Source: Atriophallophorus winterbourni (Eukaryota > Platyhelminthes > Trematoda > Plagiorchiida > Microphallidae). Taken from it: a stretch of DNA of 64,000 nucleotides. The DNA is taken from positions 29,700 through 93,699 of the forward strand of contig JACCGJ010000323.1 of NCBI GenBank assembly GCA_013407085.1. Direction: 5' to 3'. Numbering within the stretch: the stretch's first letter is position 1; each line of letters starts with the position of its first letter. The notes beneath the pieces are model-generated. The model was given only the letters and a program-made list of their open reading frames with translations. It did not search any database and was not told the origin of the DNA. Positions 19,768-31,559 of this stretch are shown in pieces. The translations under genes were made by a program, and so were the position numbers.

Positions 19768-22700
19768 TTAGCTCACAACCGCGGCAGGTCTCGAGCCACT
19801 AGATTTCAACGCGGACTTCAGCGGCGAACTAGCTATCTGTTTGACATGACCATTAGATGCAAGCTGCACGCGTTTCACAGATTTCAATGTCTCGGTTGCT
19901 TCCTGCTCTTCATCATCCTCTTCCTCATCTTCTATTTCTTCTTCTTCATCGTCTTCAGTATCGTCTATTTCTTCGGAATATCCGCCCCGCTGACCGGCGA
20001 TGTGCTCGCTGACTTCTTCATCCTCAAAGTCTTCTTCATCATCATCATCGTCGTCGTCGTCATCGTCGTCGCGACCTTCACTAAAGAGACTGACATCTCC
20101 ACCCAGCTGTTAAAATAACGGGACAATTTGAGCGGTCATTGATTATTTGGTACGATTAGTGCATTGTGTAAATAAGATAAGCAGAATTAAATTAGCATTT
20201 TGTCTCACATATTCATTTGAAATGATTACATACCAAGTCAGTGATAAAGAACTTGCAGCTTGTTTGCTGAACACTGAAGGTGTTCAGTAGAAAAAATTAT
20301 AGTTTTACTAAGGAAACAGTTTAAACAAATAAACTTCTTTAGGAGTTCATTCAAACAATGAACCATTCAACGGACTGTTTAATATGCTCATAAAATTCAT
20401 TCACTTCACGGAACAAAATGTTATTAGTGGTAAGTGGTGGGAACAAGCTTTTCAAATGCCAAACGGTTTTCGTTCCTCAAAGTACCTCTGGGTTACAAGA
20501 CATCCTGCTCTGAAGTGCAGATAGTCTTGCTTCAAATTTGGTTCTCACGAGACAGCGATGAGTTTTCAAGTAATGAGTGGTTAGTTGTAGTTTAAAAATG
20601 AGTAAAATTGTAGAGTCTCTATTTTTGTTTAGTATCTTAGGGCTATTTAAGTCCATTTGTATGCATTTTATGCCTCACACTCTAACGAAATTTTGTGCTA
20701 ATTGGGTATACAATAGTCTAAAAGCGGAGACGGACAAGGACACTGCTAGGGTTGACAATACGCTGTCGTTTGCGATGTTGCATACCGTTAAAATAGGAGA
20801 TCATTATATTACTGAGCAGTTTTATTTGCTCATAGCACACTGAAAACTGAAATTTATACGTGGAAATGAAGAATAAAACACACAGCTGACAATAGAAATT
20901 AGATACGAAAGTATGACATATGGATAAAAGTTCTTCATTCGTTGAATATCAAAACCTTAATCACCGATTATAACGATGCGGACGAACTGGAAACCAAAGG
21001 ACGTTTAGCCTTTTTGTGTCTACTTATCAGTACCAAGTCTTTCGAAATATTCACAAAGCTTATCACAACGGTCCACATTGGAAGCACTGGACTCGAGTTT
21101 CGCTCTTGTTAGAGCTCATCAGCAGTGCATATCCTGTCTCGGGTCTGACTTGAACCCAGGACCTTCACCATTGTAGTATCATGCCTTACGGCCTGAGCTA
21201 CCGACCCCCGTTTGACCGATCGCGATTAAGTCTTCTTCATGGGTTCGAGTCAGACCCGAGACAGGATATGCACTGCTGATGAGCTCTAATAAGAGCGAAA
21301 CTCGAGTCCAGTGCTTCCAATGTGGACCGTTGTGATAAGCTTTGTGAATATTTCGAAAGACTTGGTACTCATGAGTAGACACAAAACATGAACAAACTCT
21401 CCAAAACACCCCTCAACGTTTAGCCTTTCTTGATATTTTGCTAATAAGGTGATTAAATGGGGTATTTATCACAGATTCACCAAAAACCACAGGTTGAACA
21501 ATATATGCATTTCATGTGCGCACTTCCCATGAAGATTGAATAAAACGTGGCAAATAAACTATTCGCATAAGCTATTCGAATTCGCTCTGAAAGGAAACTG
21601 TTCTCGAAGAGCTTGCCCCAGTTTATCCATCTTGATTCATCAAAAGACTCATGGCTAATAAGATAACCGTACGGCGACATCGAATAAACCAATTTATCTC
21701 CGACTGTAATTAACGTGTCGTTAGGTTTAGCGAATCTTCTAAAACTCACAAGCTTGAACAACTAGTTCAACGAATTGGAAAAACGAGAATTACATTTATT
21801 AAGAACAACAATCGGACAGAAACTCAAACAAGAGCGAATTAGTCAGTCATACTGAGTGTGGATTTAACAATTCATATGCCTCGGTAGTGTGAGAAACATT
21901 GGTAGTAGGACGCGCATGTTTGGAAACCATTCTAGGAAGATAAAGAGTCCGACCTTGATCAATCTGGTGGATTCGGATCAACGGATAAAACCCGAGAATG
22001 CGTTTTCACCGCTACCGCGAAGTCGTGAGTTGACCAATACGAGGCCGTTTTAGTGTCAACAGGGGCGATAGCCGTAAAAATCTTTAGACCGAAACTTTAT
22101 CCCAAACGATAAATTCAAAATCTTTCTGGTACAGTTTGCAACCATCAACAAACGCACCAGTTTCGTGATCTTCATTTCCTGTTTGTTTGTTATTGATTAT
22201 TTCAATTTATGATTCATTCGATGTATGTATTGTAGCGCTTTCTATGAAATAACTAAAACGATATCATCCGCGCTAATTATTGTTTGGTTCACAGAAACGG
22301 AAATTTGCTGTCAAAATCCGATATTTTCATTTAGTCAGAAAATCAATATAATAAACAGATTGATGACACATTATGGAGGTGTATGTTGTTGTTGTTGATG
22401 ATGTTGGCCTCCTTCGGTCGATGTCGACCATGGATGTACATCACAATCGTGTGAATGTTCATGTTCTGCAGCTTTTGGAATGACTAAACAGTCCGATTCG
22501 GGAGGAACAATCTCTCCCGCAGCGCTGGCAGCGAAAGTCAGAACTCGGTTGTATTACGTCAGTTGCACGCCGGCGGCGTGATCTGCGTTCCGCAGCCAAG
22601 AGCTCTATCTGCTCCTCCCCAGTATTCAGACGACGCTTTACACAGTGCCTCTAATGTGAGCGGTCAAGAGCAAGTTTTTCCCAACTCGCCAAGTCAATGC

Positions 22701-25700
22701 CAAGGGCTTTCATATCTCTTTTGCAAACGTCTTTGTAACGCAAGTGCGGTCTGCCCAACGGTCGACTTCCTAGTTGCAACTCACCATAGAGTAGATCTTT
22801 CGGAATACGACCACTTTCCATTCTATAGACATGACCAAGCAGCGCTGTCGCGATAGAGTGGACATGCTCTGTAGACCAGCTTTTGAAAGCACTTCAGCAT
22901 TAGTCACTCTGTCCATCCACGATATGTTCAAGATACGACGGATGCTTCGTAGATGGAAAGCATTCAGCTTCCGTTCGTGTCTTGCGTGGGTGGTCCAGGT
23001 TTCACTGCCGTACAGTAAAGCACGCGCTGTATACCATCATCTTTCGTCTTTATAGTCAGCTTGCGGTTACCCCAAACACGAGATTTCAAACGGGACAGAA
23101 TGACAGCTGCTCTGCCAATCCGCTTATCAATCTCCGTGTCTAGCGAGAGGTTATCCGCAATGGTTGAACCAAGGTATGTGAACTGATGTACTGATTCAAG
23201 CTGACAGTTTCCAACAGTGATGATTGGTGGCGATACAGTCCCTTGACCAAGGACTTTGGTCTTGCTCATACTGATTGTTAGCCCAAAGTCTTTGCATGCC
23301 GACGAAAAACAGTCCATTAGAGACTGAAAGTGCTCTTGGGAGTGAGCAATAGAGGCTGCATCGTCGGCAAACAGCAGGTCACAGATTAGCACATTTCGTG
23401 CCTTGGTTTGTGCTGTCAACCGGTTTAGGTTAAAAAGCTTGCCATCACTTTGCGTGCGTAAATGAATACCTTCTGTCCTCGTCGTGGAAGCGTGCTTCAG
23501 AAGCAAAGCAAAGAAAATGCCGAACAGCGTGGGAGCAAGAACACACCCTTGTTTGACACCTCGGCGAATTTCAAAGGCTTCTGAGCTGAAACCGTTAAAA
23601 TGGACTGAGCCCTTCATGCCTGAGTGGAACGAAATAACGAGCTTTAGCAGTCTTAGGGGGCAGCCTATCAAATCAAGCATTAGCAAAGAGTGCTAACCAC
23701 GAACTTTCGAATGACAAACAGAACATCACCATCCGGCCAGAAACAAACACAGAAAGCACCCAAATGGCTGACGATGAAAACCGCGAAACCACGATAACTC
23801 TGGTTTCGGATGAACTGCTCATATTATATACTTATTCTTGTATCACTATCAGGATAGACTATTTATTTTTATTTAGGTTACGTTAATTAGTTTAGCAAGT
23901 ATTACCGTTGTTTATCGATCCATATTGTCAACATACTCACACTGATATTGGATTTATGCAAGTCACTGTTAGACTGATTGGGTGCTCTCCCCTCCGTGGA
24001 ACATCTTGCCCCACGAGGAAGACTCGATCGGGTCGAATATCCAGCCCGTTCCATCGTGGTACCATCGTGTTGCTCTGTGGAACCGCGGTACGCAGCCATA
24101 GTAGGGTTAGATGTGGACATGGAGCGTATTAGACTGGAGCGGAATTCCATTAAATCGGTCTCCTCGTGAAGTGTGTTCAGAATGTTGAATGATTCGCTCA
24201 ACGTTTCCAGTGCTTTTGCGTGCCAAATCATCTCAATTTGAATGAAATCTTTCAGGATGTTCTGTGAAACAGAGGGACAACATATAGACGTAATTAGTTT
24301 TCGAGAGATGAAATCTATTAACGAGTGGGAATGAATTAATTCTTTGGAGGCACTGTGTGAAGCGTCATCTGCAAGCTGGTGAAATACAGCTACAGTTATC
24401 GGCTGCGGAACGTAGTGTATCTTCCATCGATCTGCCGAGTATTGTCTATCGCCAGGAGCGCGGCGGGAGAGATTGTGCCGCCCAAATCGGACTGTTTAGT
24501 CATTTACAACGTTCTAAGACATTAAAACACCCTGTGCTTGCGATACGGATTGATGCTTGATATCGATCGAAGAAGTCTATTAGTTATTTGAGAGCATGCC
24601 ATCTTGGATAGGTGTTCCAATACTCCCATCGTTATCAGGGACAACATTACACTGGTAGCTTGTACCGAATGCTCAAATGACATACAAACCTGAAAAAAAT
24701 AAAATCCTAAAGATGGGGAAGGGCTAGATATGAACATTCACAGATTTTCTAGAAGAGTAAACACAAACAAACTCTAATGGAACAGGCATTCAATCAAGAT
24801 TCGTGAACGAGTACAGCGGAGTATCTAATAACAACAACTAATTAACCGGTGGCAACACATAGCACATTATTCATTTGCTTTTGTACGAACGAAAAAATAA
24901 TTCGTGAAAAATGTGCATTTTTATGGCCAATGTGATGTGTTGCTCACATTCGCGAAATTACACTCCCCTACCGGTTTCTGGCTGTTTGCCGTCATCAGGT
25001 GGAGACAGTAAGATTAGGTTCAGTGAGACTTAAAACAGTGGATAAATGGTAAACAAGTGTATACTGTCTCCACCTAATGACGGCAAACAGCCAAAAACCA
25101 GTAGTAGAGTGGAATTTCGGGGTGTGTGAGCAACACATCACTTTGGTCATCCATAAGCGCCGTGAGAGCTTGACCACGAATCACTATGGGATTCTGTGTT
25201 TGAACATCGTGGTTCGTTGTACGAACCCTATGCATCAGTGTCATTCAAGTATACACTTGTGCATTTGGTATGTTCACAACTATTAACCAATAGGAATAAT
25301 TCATTTCACGGTATTGATGGCAAGCCTCCACTAAACGAAAATATAGATTGCAGCGAAACATTAACATAATGTTTCAATAAAAATATTACTTTTGAATGAG
25401 TGATCAATTAAAAGTCCGTACATTTTAAGTACTTCAGAAAAGGTGGTATACCAATATTGGGCCACATCAGTAGTCTTTTGCATAAGATGAATAGTAATGA
25501 GCAAATATGCGAGATGAAATTCCTAAAACATGCATCCGTTCGATATTAGACCGGGAGCTAGGAAACAGCGTATCTTGATGAAATTGCAGATAGCAATTTC
25601 TCTGCAAGCCGACTAAAGTATATTCACCTTGAGTTGTACCACGGAGATAGTGCCAGGAGGACGTGTGAGGTAACAAATACCTTGAAGGTCTCTTGTTTGA

Positions 25701-28700
25701 ACCTCCTACGGTTGAAAATTCCAAATCATGCTTAATCACGACAACCGAGTATCCTTCTTTGTGGATGAAACTATAACACAATCACCGAGACGCTGGACAT
25801 TATCATCTGGAAAATGGGTAAACTATCAGCGGCAAATAAATATACTCACACATCTACTCGGCGACACATTATTGAGTTTAAAGTGGTTTCGCTTTGACGG
25901 AGCACATGCCTAATTACTTTTGTCTTATGTTTGTGACTACTCATCCGTACCAAGCCCATAATAGAAGCACTGGACTCGAGGTTTGCTATTATTTGAGCTC
26001 ATCAGCAGTATAAATCCTCCGCTTCGGGTCATATTATTATGTGGTTGTCTATAAAGCCAGTGACACTTCTCGGCTGCATTAGTACAAATCAACAGTGCTT
26101 AAAAGTTTAACTCATTGAATACGATATTCGGCTCTTACTTTTAATTTTACACCATTGTTAGTATGCATTTCACAACGGATTGTAAAGGGGATTTAAAGTT
26201 AAGCAAACAGTCTTGAGATCTGTAACAACGACAGAGTTTAATCCTTTTTGAATCGCTTTCAATGAAACACGTAATAGTCAATTTCTCATTTTATAAAACT
26301 TTCCGTTTTAAGCTAAATTGTTGAGTTACGAATACTACAGCGACAGTCAAACTTAGCGCAAAAACGTGGATACGATGCATATGTAGTCGAAAATCAATCG
26401 AAAATATTTGGGCCAAATCGATTAGTCATTGCCATGAAAATGAAATTTGAACACTGTGGATCGGGGCAGCTTTTTGGTCGTTTTGCCTCTGACGCTGAAG
26501 TTTTGTCAGACCGATGAGGTGGCCAAACCGTCACATGGCAGTTAAAAACCCTTACTAGTAATCTTTCCAAAGTAGGCGCAGCGTGTCTTCCAGACTGGTG
26601 TCCCCGCGATCAGATATCGCAGTGCTTAGTTACGCTTCAGGATATGTCCCGAAACCGTGTTCAATGGCGGTCTTGCACTAAGCATATTCTTGGAGTGTTT
26701 GCTTAACCTTGTATGTTGTCAAGCGGAATGACGAGAAAAGCTTTTTATGATGCATGACAGTGAAAGCCGCAAGGAAGCTGCCATGCTGATGTCGCTCTAC
26801 TAGTTCACAAAACTTGTTTGAATCCATGTTCCATTCGAGGTGTAGGCACCTCTTCCCAGTTTGTATGTGCTTACTCTTCTACAGAAGCCGTAGCTATTTA
26901 AGCCCCACCCTTCCCCATCTTTTAGGATTTTACTTTTTCATGGTTGTATGGCAGTTAGGCATTCGATACGTGCTACCGATGTAATGCTGTCTTTGATGAT
27001 GATGAGTCACAAGAGGAAACGTAATTAAACAGCACTCAATCCACCAAATCTTATTGGTCGTATCATAAAACAGTCTATTGTAATCCTATGAATGTCAAGG
27101 CACGCCAAACAATATATGATACTGAAACCAAGGCATGAAGGCAAAATGTCTCACTTTTAATCCCTTCAGCCGTTTGGCTTCAAATTCAATTACGCTCCGT
27201 TCAAGCTTGTCTGCACACTTGTTCGCGTCCAAGATTGAATTGTGTAATTGAATTTCCGCCTAAAATACAAATTTAATTTAACACTCGTCCGAAACGTTTT
27301 ACCACACAAACTAGTTAGTGACCTTCATGCATCAGGTCATGGGTTTATGGTGCAGGCAAATTGAGACAACATAGACAAATTCATGCTTGCTCATGATCGT
27401 ATGGAACCAGCAATGAGAGTTACACAAAAGCACACGTACCGCTGGTCTTCGCTGTGTAAGAAATGACCGTGAAATCAATGCATTTAAACGCAGAAAAGTA
27501 TAGTTCACTATAAAATCAACACGCGTAAATCCTTCAACTTATGGATAAGTTGTATTTTATTAGAAATATCTTTACTATACACCCAAACATTTCGTATTGG
27601 CATTGTATGTACGGATAATTTATTAAATTTACACCTACCGCCTCTAGCATATTATACTTGAGTTGGTTTCTTCTAAACTGAATATCGAACAAATAACATG
27701 GATTATAAACGCATTAAAGGATATAAAGAACACCGAAGCGCAAACACTATTTGGACAAGCAACCAAATCTAATTATGCGGGATCAAATGAAAAATATTAT
27801 AAAACGTGCTACTTATAGACAAAAGTAGTTAATACCTAAAGAAATGGACAAACGTAATTGAATGAGCGTGAATGAATACAAATTTTGATCACTGAATTAT
27901 TGAACCATTAAATCTTAAAACTTTTTTGATGTTAAAAGTTAGCTGAGTTTGGCTCAGCCAAGTCAGTTGAAAACCTGGAAAATTGTATCTGATCGCACGG
28001 TCACCTCCCGATGAGTGCAAATAAAACGAAACCGATCGTTGGGTCCGTGTGATGAAAATGAATGCAAGTCCAAAATATGATCAGATTTCTGTCTTCCCTT
28101 TAAACTAGTTTAGTTTCGCAAAATCTCTCGTCCAACTGGCTACATATTCTAGGATTTATAGCATACATTCGTGCTAAGTCGATGTCGTGTTGCAGGCAAA
28201 TTCGTTGACTGTGGGTTCCATTTTTTCGTTAAGAGAAAATGTGATTATGGGACTAAAACAAGCAAGAATAACTCCCTATGGTAAGCTTTACGTTTATTGA
28301 AATAGATTAAATGGATGTTTGGGGTGCAAAGGTGGCTCTATATATCTGATTTTCGGACTTTGCTTTCATAGCTTCTCTAGGCGCCTAAGTATAAATCCTT
28401 ATCTATTTAAGAATCATTCGTCATCCATCAGAAACCACCATATATGTATTGCGCTTCGCTATTCTGAGAATTCAAGTGATTTATTTCATTTAAATTTAAT
28501 CTTCAATTTATTCAACTTGCTGTTTGATCCGCACACAAAAAACTTCAAAAATTCAACCAGCTCTCACCAATCTCACTTGTTCCGACGTCATCGATTTTTC
28601 CAATTTTCGTCGACTTGAAATTTCTTTCTTGCGTGCATTATTCTCGGTTTTTAAATTTTCCTGTATTCTTGAATGAAAATCACCAGAGGTACTTACCCTG

Positions 28701-29090
28701 ACTTGTTTGATTTCATTCCCGAAACCGGCCAAGGGGTTGATCACTTTTCCGACTAATCTATCCACCTATTTGTGTGTGTGTGCAATGAGTATTTTACACG
28801 AAGAGTACTTACTTCTGTGTGCCTATAATCTTCCATTGTGGCAAAATGTTCGGAAACCTTTTTCAAAGCATTCGAAGAAGAACGATTAATCTTCTCTTTC
28901 ACGGAATAATCCAGTAAAATACGGGCAATCTCATCACCTTTGACATAAAGATAACAATGGATCCTGGAACAAACCATTGTTTCGTAACTTTGCGGTCCTT
29001 CTTGTATAGCTGACCAATTCGGCACAAAGGTCACCGAAAAATCGTTCAATTTCATTTACTCGCTGTTGCACGAATTTCGCCTGGTTCTCA
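19768..29090 (-). CDS. CIBAR1: CIBAR/FAM92-like BAR-domain protein
   Basis: Seven exons on the minus strand: 29090-28975 (5' edge tentative), 28937-28813, 28765-28697, 28660-28577, 27259-27155, 24261-23941, 20106-19768; all junctions keep frame, giving about 385 residues without the initiator exon, which was not found. Family members are BAR-domain membrane-curvature proteins at the ciliary base and mitochondria. Matches to the family run in order: ERFFGDLCAELVSYTRRTAK, KLRNNGDEIARIL, MEDYRHTE/VDRLVGKVINPL, EISSRRKLEKS, ANKCADKLERSV, and LKDFIQIEMIWHAKALETL. The last exon is strongly acidic (over ten consecutive Asp, then Glu/Asp runs) and ends ...SRPAAVVS; vertebrate members also have an acidic C-terminus but a shorter one. 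Intron 1 here is only 37 bp, while later introns hold family A and C repeats and LINE pieces. Linking the acidic exon to this gene rests on strand, phase and acidity. Confidence 0.85.
20107..21011. other. CIBAR last intron, repeat-poor part
   Basis: Nothing recognised apart from the splice acceptor (TTTTAACAG on the minus strand) next to the acidic exon. Confidence 0.4.
21084..21128 (-). ncRNA. Hammerhead ribozyme, type I (family C)
   Basis: Minus strand: GCACTG, CTGATGA, helix II GCTCT-AACA-AGAGC (5 bp, canonical G-C first pair), GAAA, helix III CTCGAG, GTC cut triplet, CAGTGC. Helix I is a perfect 6 bp. All core positions match the type I consensus, so this is among the best candidates in the window for an active ribozyme. 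Confidence 0.88.
21270..21314 (+). ncRNA. Hammerhead ribozyme, type I (family C)
   Basis: Mirror partner of the minus-strand motif at 21084-21128: GCACTG, CTGATGA, GCTCT-AATA-AGAGC, GAAA, CTCGAG, GTC, CAGTGC. Core and helices I and II are intact. A read-through transcript of either strand would contain one ribozyme and the complement of the other, which could compete by forming the long hairpin. Confidence 0.88.
21416..22389. other. CIBAR intron, unannotated
   Basis: No exon with family similarity and no shared repeat recognised. Confidence 0.35.
22390..23695 (-). mobile_element. RTE-like LINE, 3' half
   Basis: Minus-strand non-LTR retrotransposon. A 240-codon open block at 23686-22964 covers RT motifs: RRGVKQGCVLAPTLF (motif B), LLFADDAASIAH (catalytic ADD box), SMSKTKVLGQG, FTYLGSTIADNLSLDTEIDK. 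After shifts the C-terminal domain continues to a C2H2-like finger (SSRIGLFSH type) near 22480-22520 and ends CATCGACCGAAGGAGGCC, followed by an ATC/AAC-rich tail, consistent with microsatellite-like RTE 3' ends. 5' truncated; no endonuclease. Lies in a CIBAR intron in the same orientation as the gene. Confidence 0.9.
24330..24575 (+). mobile_element. RTE-like LINE 3' end fragment
   Basis: Plus-strand terminus of the same LINE family (GCTGGTGAAATACAGCTACA, RDCAAQIGLFSH finger remnant, ATCGATCGAAG end). Stops interrupt the reading frame. Confidence 0.7.
24590..24830 (-). repeat. LINE 3' untranslated fragment
   Basis: Minus-strand copy of the 3' region seen at 26700-27005 and 61555-61740: AAAATCCTAAAGATGGGGAA and the GTACCGAATGCT block are shared, but the copy is diverged. 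Confidence 0.7.
24925..25270. repeat. Family A repeat, inverted pair
   Basis: A minus-strand part (to about 25052, ending GGTAAACAAG) is joined directly to a plus-strand part starting TACTGTCTCCACC, so part of the unit is palindromic. The plus-strand hammerhead has decayed (CTAATGA, AAAA). The right end carries ATCGTGGTTCGTTGTACGAA. Confidence 0.78.
24963..25004 (-). ncRNA. Hammerhead ribozyme-like motif (family A)
   Basis: Same design as 19074-19115 with CTGATGA, GAAA, ACCGGT helix III and GTA triplet intact. Helix I is CTCCAC against GGGGAG, so one internal pair is lost. Confidence 0.65.
25926..26036 (-). repeat. Family C repeat fragment
   Basis: 3' half of family C on the minus strand. 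CTGATGAG is retained but GAAA has become CAAA and helix II is reduced, so the ribozyme is dead. Confidence 0.7.
26480..27005 (+). mobile_element. RTE-like LINE C-terminus and 3' UTR
   Basis: The coding remnant (FPKxAQRVFQTGVPAIRYR, LRFRICPETVFNGG) corresponds to the C-terminus of the LINE at 57470-57725, followed by ~300 bp of 3' untranslated sequence with GGTGTAGGCACCTCTTCCCA and CCCCATCTTTTAGGATTTTA, ending in a GAT-repeat tail (TGATGATGATGAG). The same 3' UTR recurs at 24590, 54830, 57720 and 61555. Confidence 0.78.
27260..28576. other. CIBAR intron, unannotated
   Basis: No repeat shared with the rest of the window was confirmed. Near 28010-28060 there is a weak CCGATGAG...CGAAAC resemblance to the hammerhead core that does not fold convincingly. 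Confidence 0.35.
28938..28974 (-). other. 37-bp micro-intron in CIBAR gene
   Basis: On the minus strand GTTTGT...CAAAG separates the codons for KLRNN and GDEIARIL. Removing it restores the family alignment around TAKLR-N-GDE, and retaining it shifts the frame. Confidence 0.7.
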
Positions 29091-29249
29091 CTTGATTGTT
29101 AAAGGTAAAATTGAGAAGCGGGTAAGTTAAATTTGAATATTCACGGATAAAGTTGAGTGAATACACTAATATGACAAGCTAGTATATGCCATATGCTTCT
29201 AATGAGCTCTTTTACATGTGGTTGTTTACGAATAATATTTTGTGAATGC

Positions 29250-29370
29250 ATTGTGGTGCTCACATCCCCATCCCTTACACACCACTACCGGTTTCTGACT
29301 GTTTGCCACCATTAGGTGGAGACAGTAAGATCAGGTTCAGTGAGCCTTGAAACAGTGGGAATGGTAAATA
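29250..29370 (-). repeat. Family A retrozyme-like repeat fragment
   Basis: GTGGTGCTCACATCCCCATC, CACTACCGGTTTCTG and the GAAACAGTGG block are present. CTGATGA has become CTAATGG on the minus strand. Confidence 0.75.
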
Positions 29371-31559
29371 AATCAAGACGTTCTATGCTTTTGTGTCAGG
29401 CAAATGTTGGGGAAATTGGAAGCAAGATATTGTTGCATATATTGAAATCGGGATCCGTCTCAAAATTAACATGCCAATACTTTCAAAGATGATCTTGAAG
29501 TCATTCGCGGTCAATGCAAGAAATACAAGATTCTACGCATCATCATTTTATTCTCCAACAGAAAAAATACACGGAACATTTCTCAAATATTTTACGGTAT
29601 ATCTTGTGACGATTCTGTAGTGAATGAATACGAACTAGTTAACCAAACGGTTATTCATATGTCAACTTTTATTTCTGTTTCTCTATGGATCAGTTATGGC
29701 TATTTTACCTAGATTTATGACTTTCAAGACGGTTTAGTTGGAGGCTTTCTGTGTTTGTCGAGTATAGACGCAAGAAGAGCTTTTCATTACAAATTTGAAT
29801 GTTAATTCTAAGAGAGCTTCATTGGCAATTATTCTGTAATCCTTCAGAAAATTCGATTGGATACGTGGTTAATTTAAGGTATGAACATTTAATTCTATTC
29901 TATTAGTGCATTTTCTCAATGATTTAGTTTATTGTCCGTGAACTTTTAACTCCTACACTCCGCGATATTTTCAAAATTCTGATGTAGAATAACTGCTTGG
30001 CAGTCAAATTTCCTACGTTTGCTTGTGCAATAATATCTATCATGATGACTATTCAATAATAATAATATTAATATAATTTGTGTTTGTTTTGACAGATTTA
30101 TAGATGTTCATCATTAGTTACGAACACTGTTTTCATCACACAGTATAAGTTATCTGCGTGATAACATTGGACATGTTACAGGATGAATGAATATCTATCA
30201 GAATATTTCTAGGAAAGAAGATATCGCAAATAAATTTTATAAATGCATTTCCAAGTTTTGGTGTTGGCCATATTCTAGGTGTAACAACTCAAAACATATG
30301 CTTGCTTGTAATATATTTCATGCTCTATAATGTTAAGGATAGAATTTAGATCGTATTTCCACTTTCGTTTACAACTGCTAATTTTCCTTCAATGTTAATA
30401 AGTGAGTTTAAAATAACATACTTTCTGGTGTAGCTTTAAACAGGAGTCTCAAGACGACTTCATAATCGACATAATCTATCGCACTTCGGCCTCAACGTAT
30501 GTCCAAATCGACAAGTTATTAGAGGTTATACACTACGCCGGAAAAAATTCAAAGTTCTCAATTCCTGGTATGCGTGACTTAGAAATTCCCCATTTCTGCA
30601 AGATCAGATCATCATCTACACACACTAGATCATGAATTAAATAAACTGATGACAAACTTTCACTGCATAACCATGTAACCGAATTCATCGACAGAAGTGA
30701 TGAGGAAAGTTGCTGTAAGTTTTGAATGTAGTCCTAAATTTTGAGAGAGCGATGGTGGAAGGCATTGGCTGCATAGCCTTCTAGGTCTTAGTTACTCTCT
30801 TTTATGCAGCGCAACACAAGTATTTGAGTCCATGGAACTACTTTGTACGATCGACTACTCAATTTTACGTAATCGCTTGAGCTAGAAAATGGTAAAATGT
30901 TGACCATCACAAAACCAAAACACAGAAAGCCTTCAGTTAAACATATCGGGACACGCGATTTTTTTATGAACAGCGGCAAGCGACTTTCGCTTCATCCTTC
31001 ATAATCACACGAAAAAATGAATCGTGCAACAAAACGGTTTTTGAATGTTATACAGATAAACACGGAAATTCATACGGGCAACAATTTTGCAGAATTTTGA
31101 ACAAAACGACCCATCTCATATTGAAAAATAATAAGATATCATCAATCCCTGTTTTCTGTAATGGAACTAAATCCTAGAGTGCTATATCCGATTGTAAATG
31201 CTTGTTCAAGCATGAAAGAAAGGGGTGTTCCTTGTGCTTATTTAGGATGAATAACAGTCCCAGCATAAGAAACAGCCCATGCTTTCGCTCAATTTTATGC
31301 TGAAATATTTAGTCAGTTAACGATTTGGTCAACTAAAGAATTAATAACATCAACCATGAGGCACTAGCTAACTGAGATCAAGATTAATCCAGTAATTATA
31401 CAATAAGCTTTGTGTCAAACGAACCCTAGGAAATACACTGGAGCGGACCGAATCACATCAACCGTACTAAAATTCTGTGAACAGCAGTTGTGTAAACTAA
31501 TTAGTTAAATTCCCTAAATAAAATCTAGCCCAAGGAGTGGTGCCAATAAAGTGAAAGAC
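29371..31559. other. No recognisable gene
   Basis: AT-rich, with only short open frames and no motif or recurring repeat recognised. Confidence 0.45.

Larger units (their letters stand above)
21014..21415. repeat. Palindromic family C SINE with target duplication
   Basis: A minus-strand family C copy (about 21012-21225) is followed head-to-head by a plus-strand 3' half. The arms 21012-21158 and 21240-21386 are inverted complements with only about four differences by eye. The 13-mer ACGTTTAGCCTTT flanks the whole unit at 21001-21013 and 21416-21428, so the palindrome appears to have inserted as one piece. Both arms carry an intact hammerhead. It lies in the last CIBAR intron. Confidence 0.85.

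Noticed and set aside
19744..20118. Plus-strand open frame rich in Phe/Ile
   Set aside because: It is the antisense shadow of the acidic minus-strand exon, which has splice acceptor, stop and phase in register.
28003..28062. Possible extra hammerhead: CCGATGAG, CGAAAC and GGGTC in order
   Set aside because: CTGATGA is mutated, helix II does not pair and helix I cannot be formed convincingly. It may be a very old family C relic.
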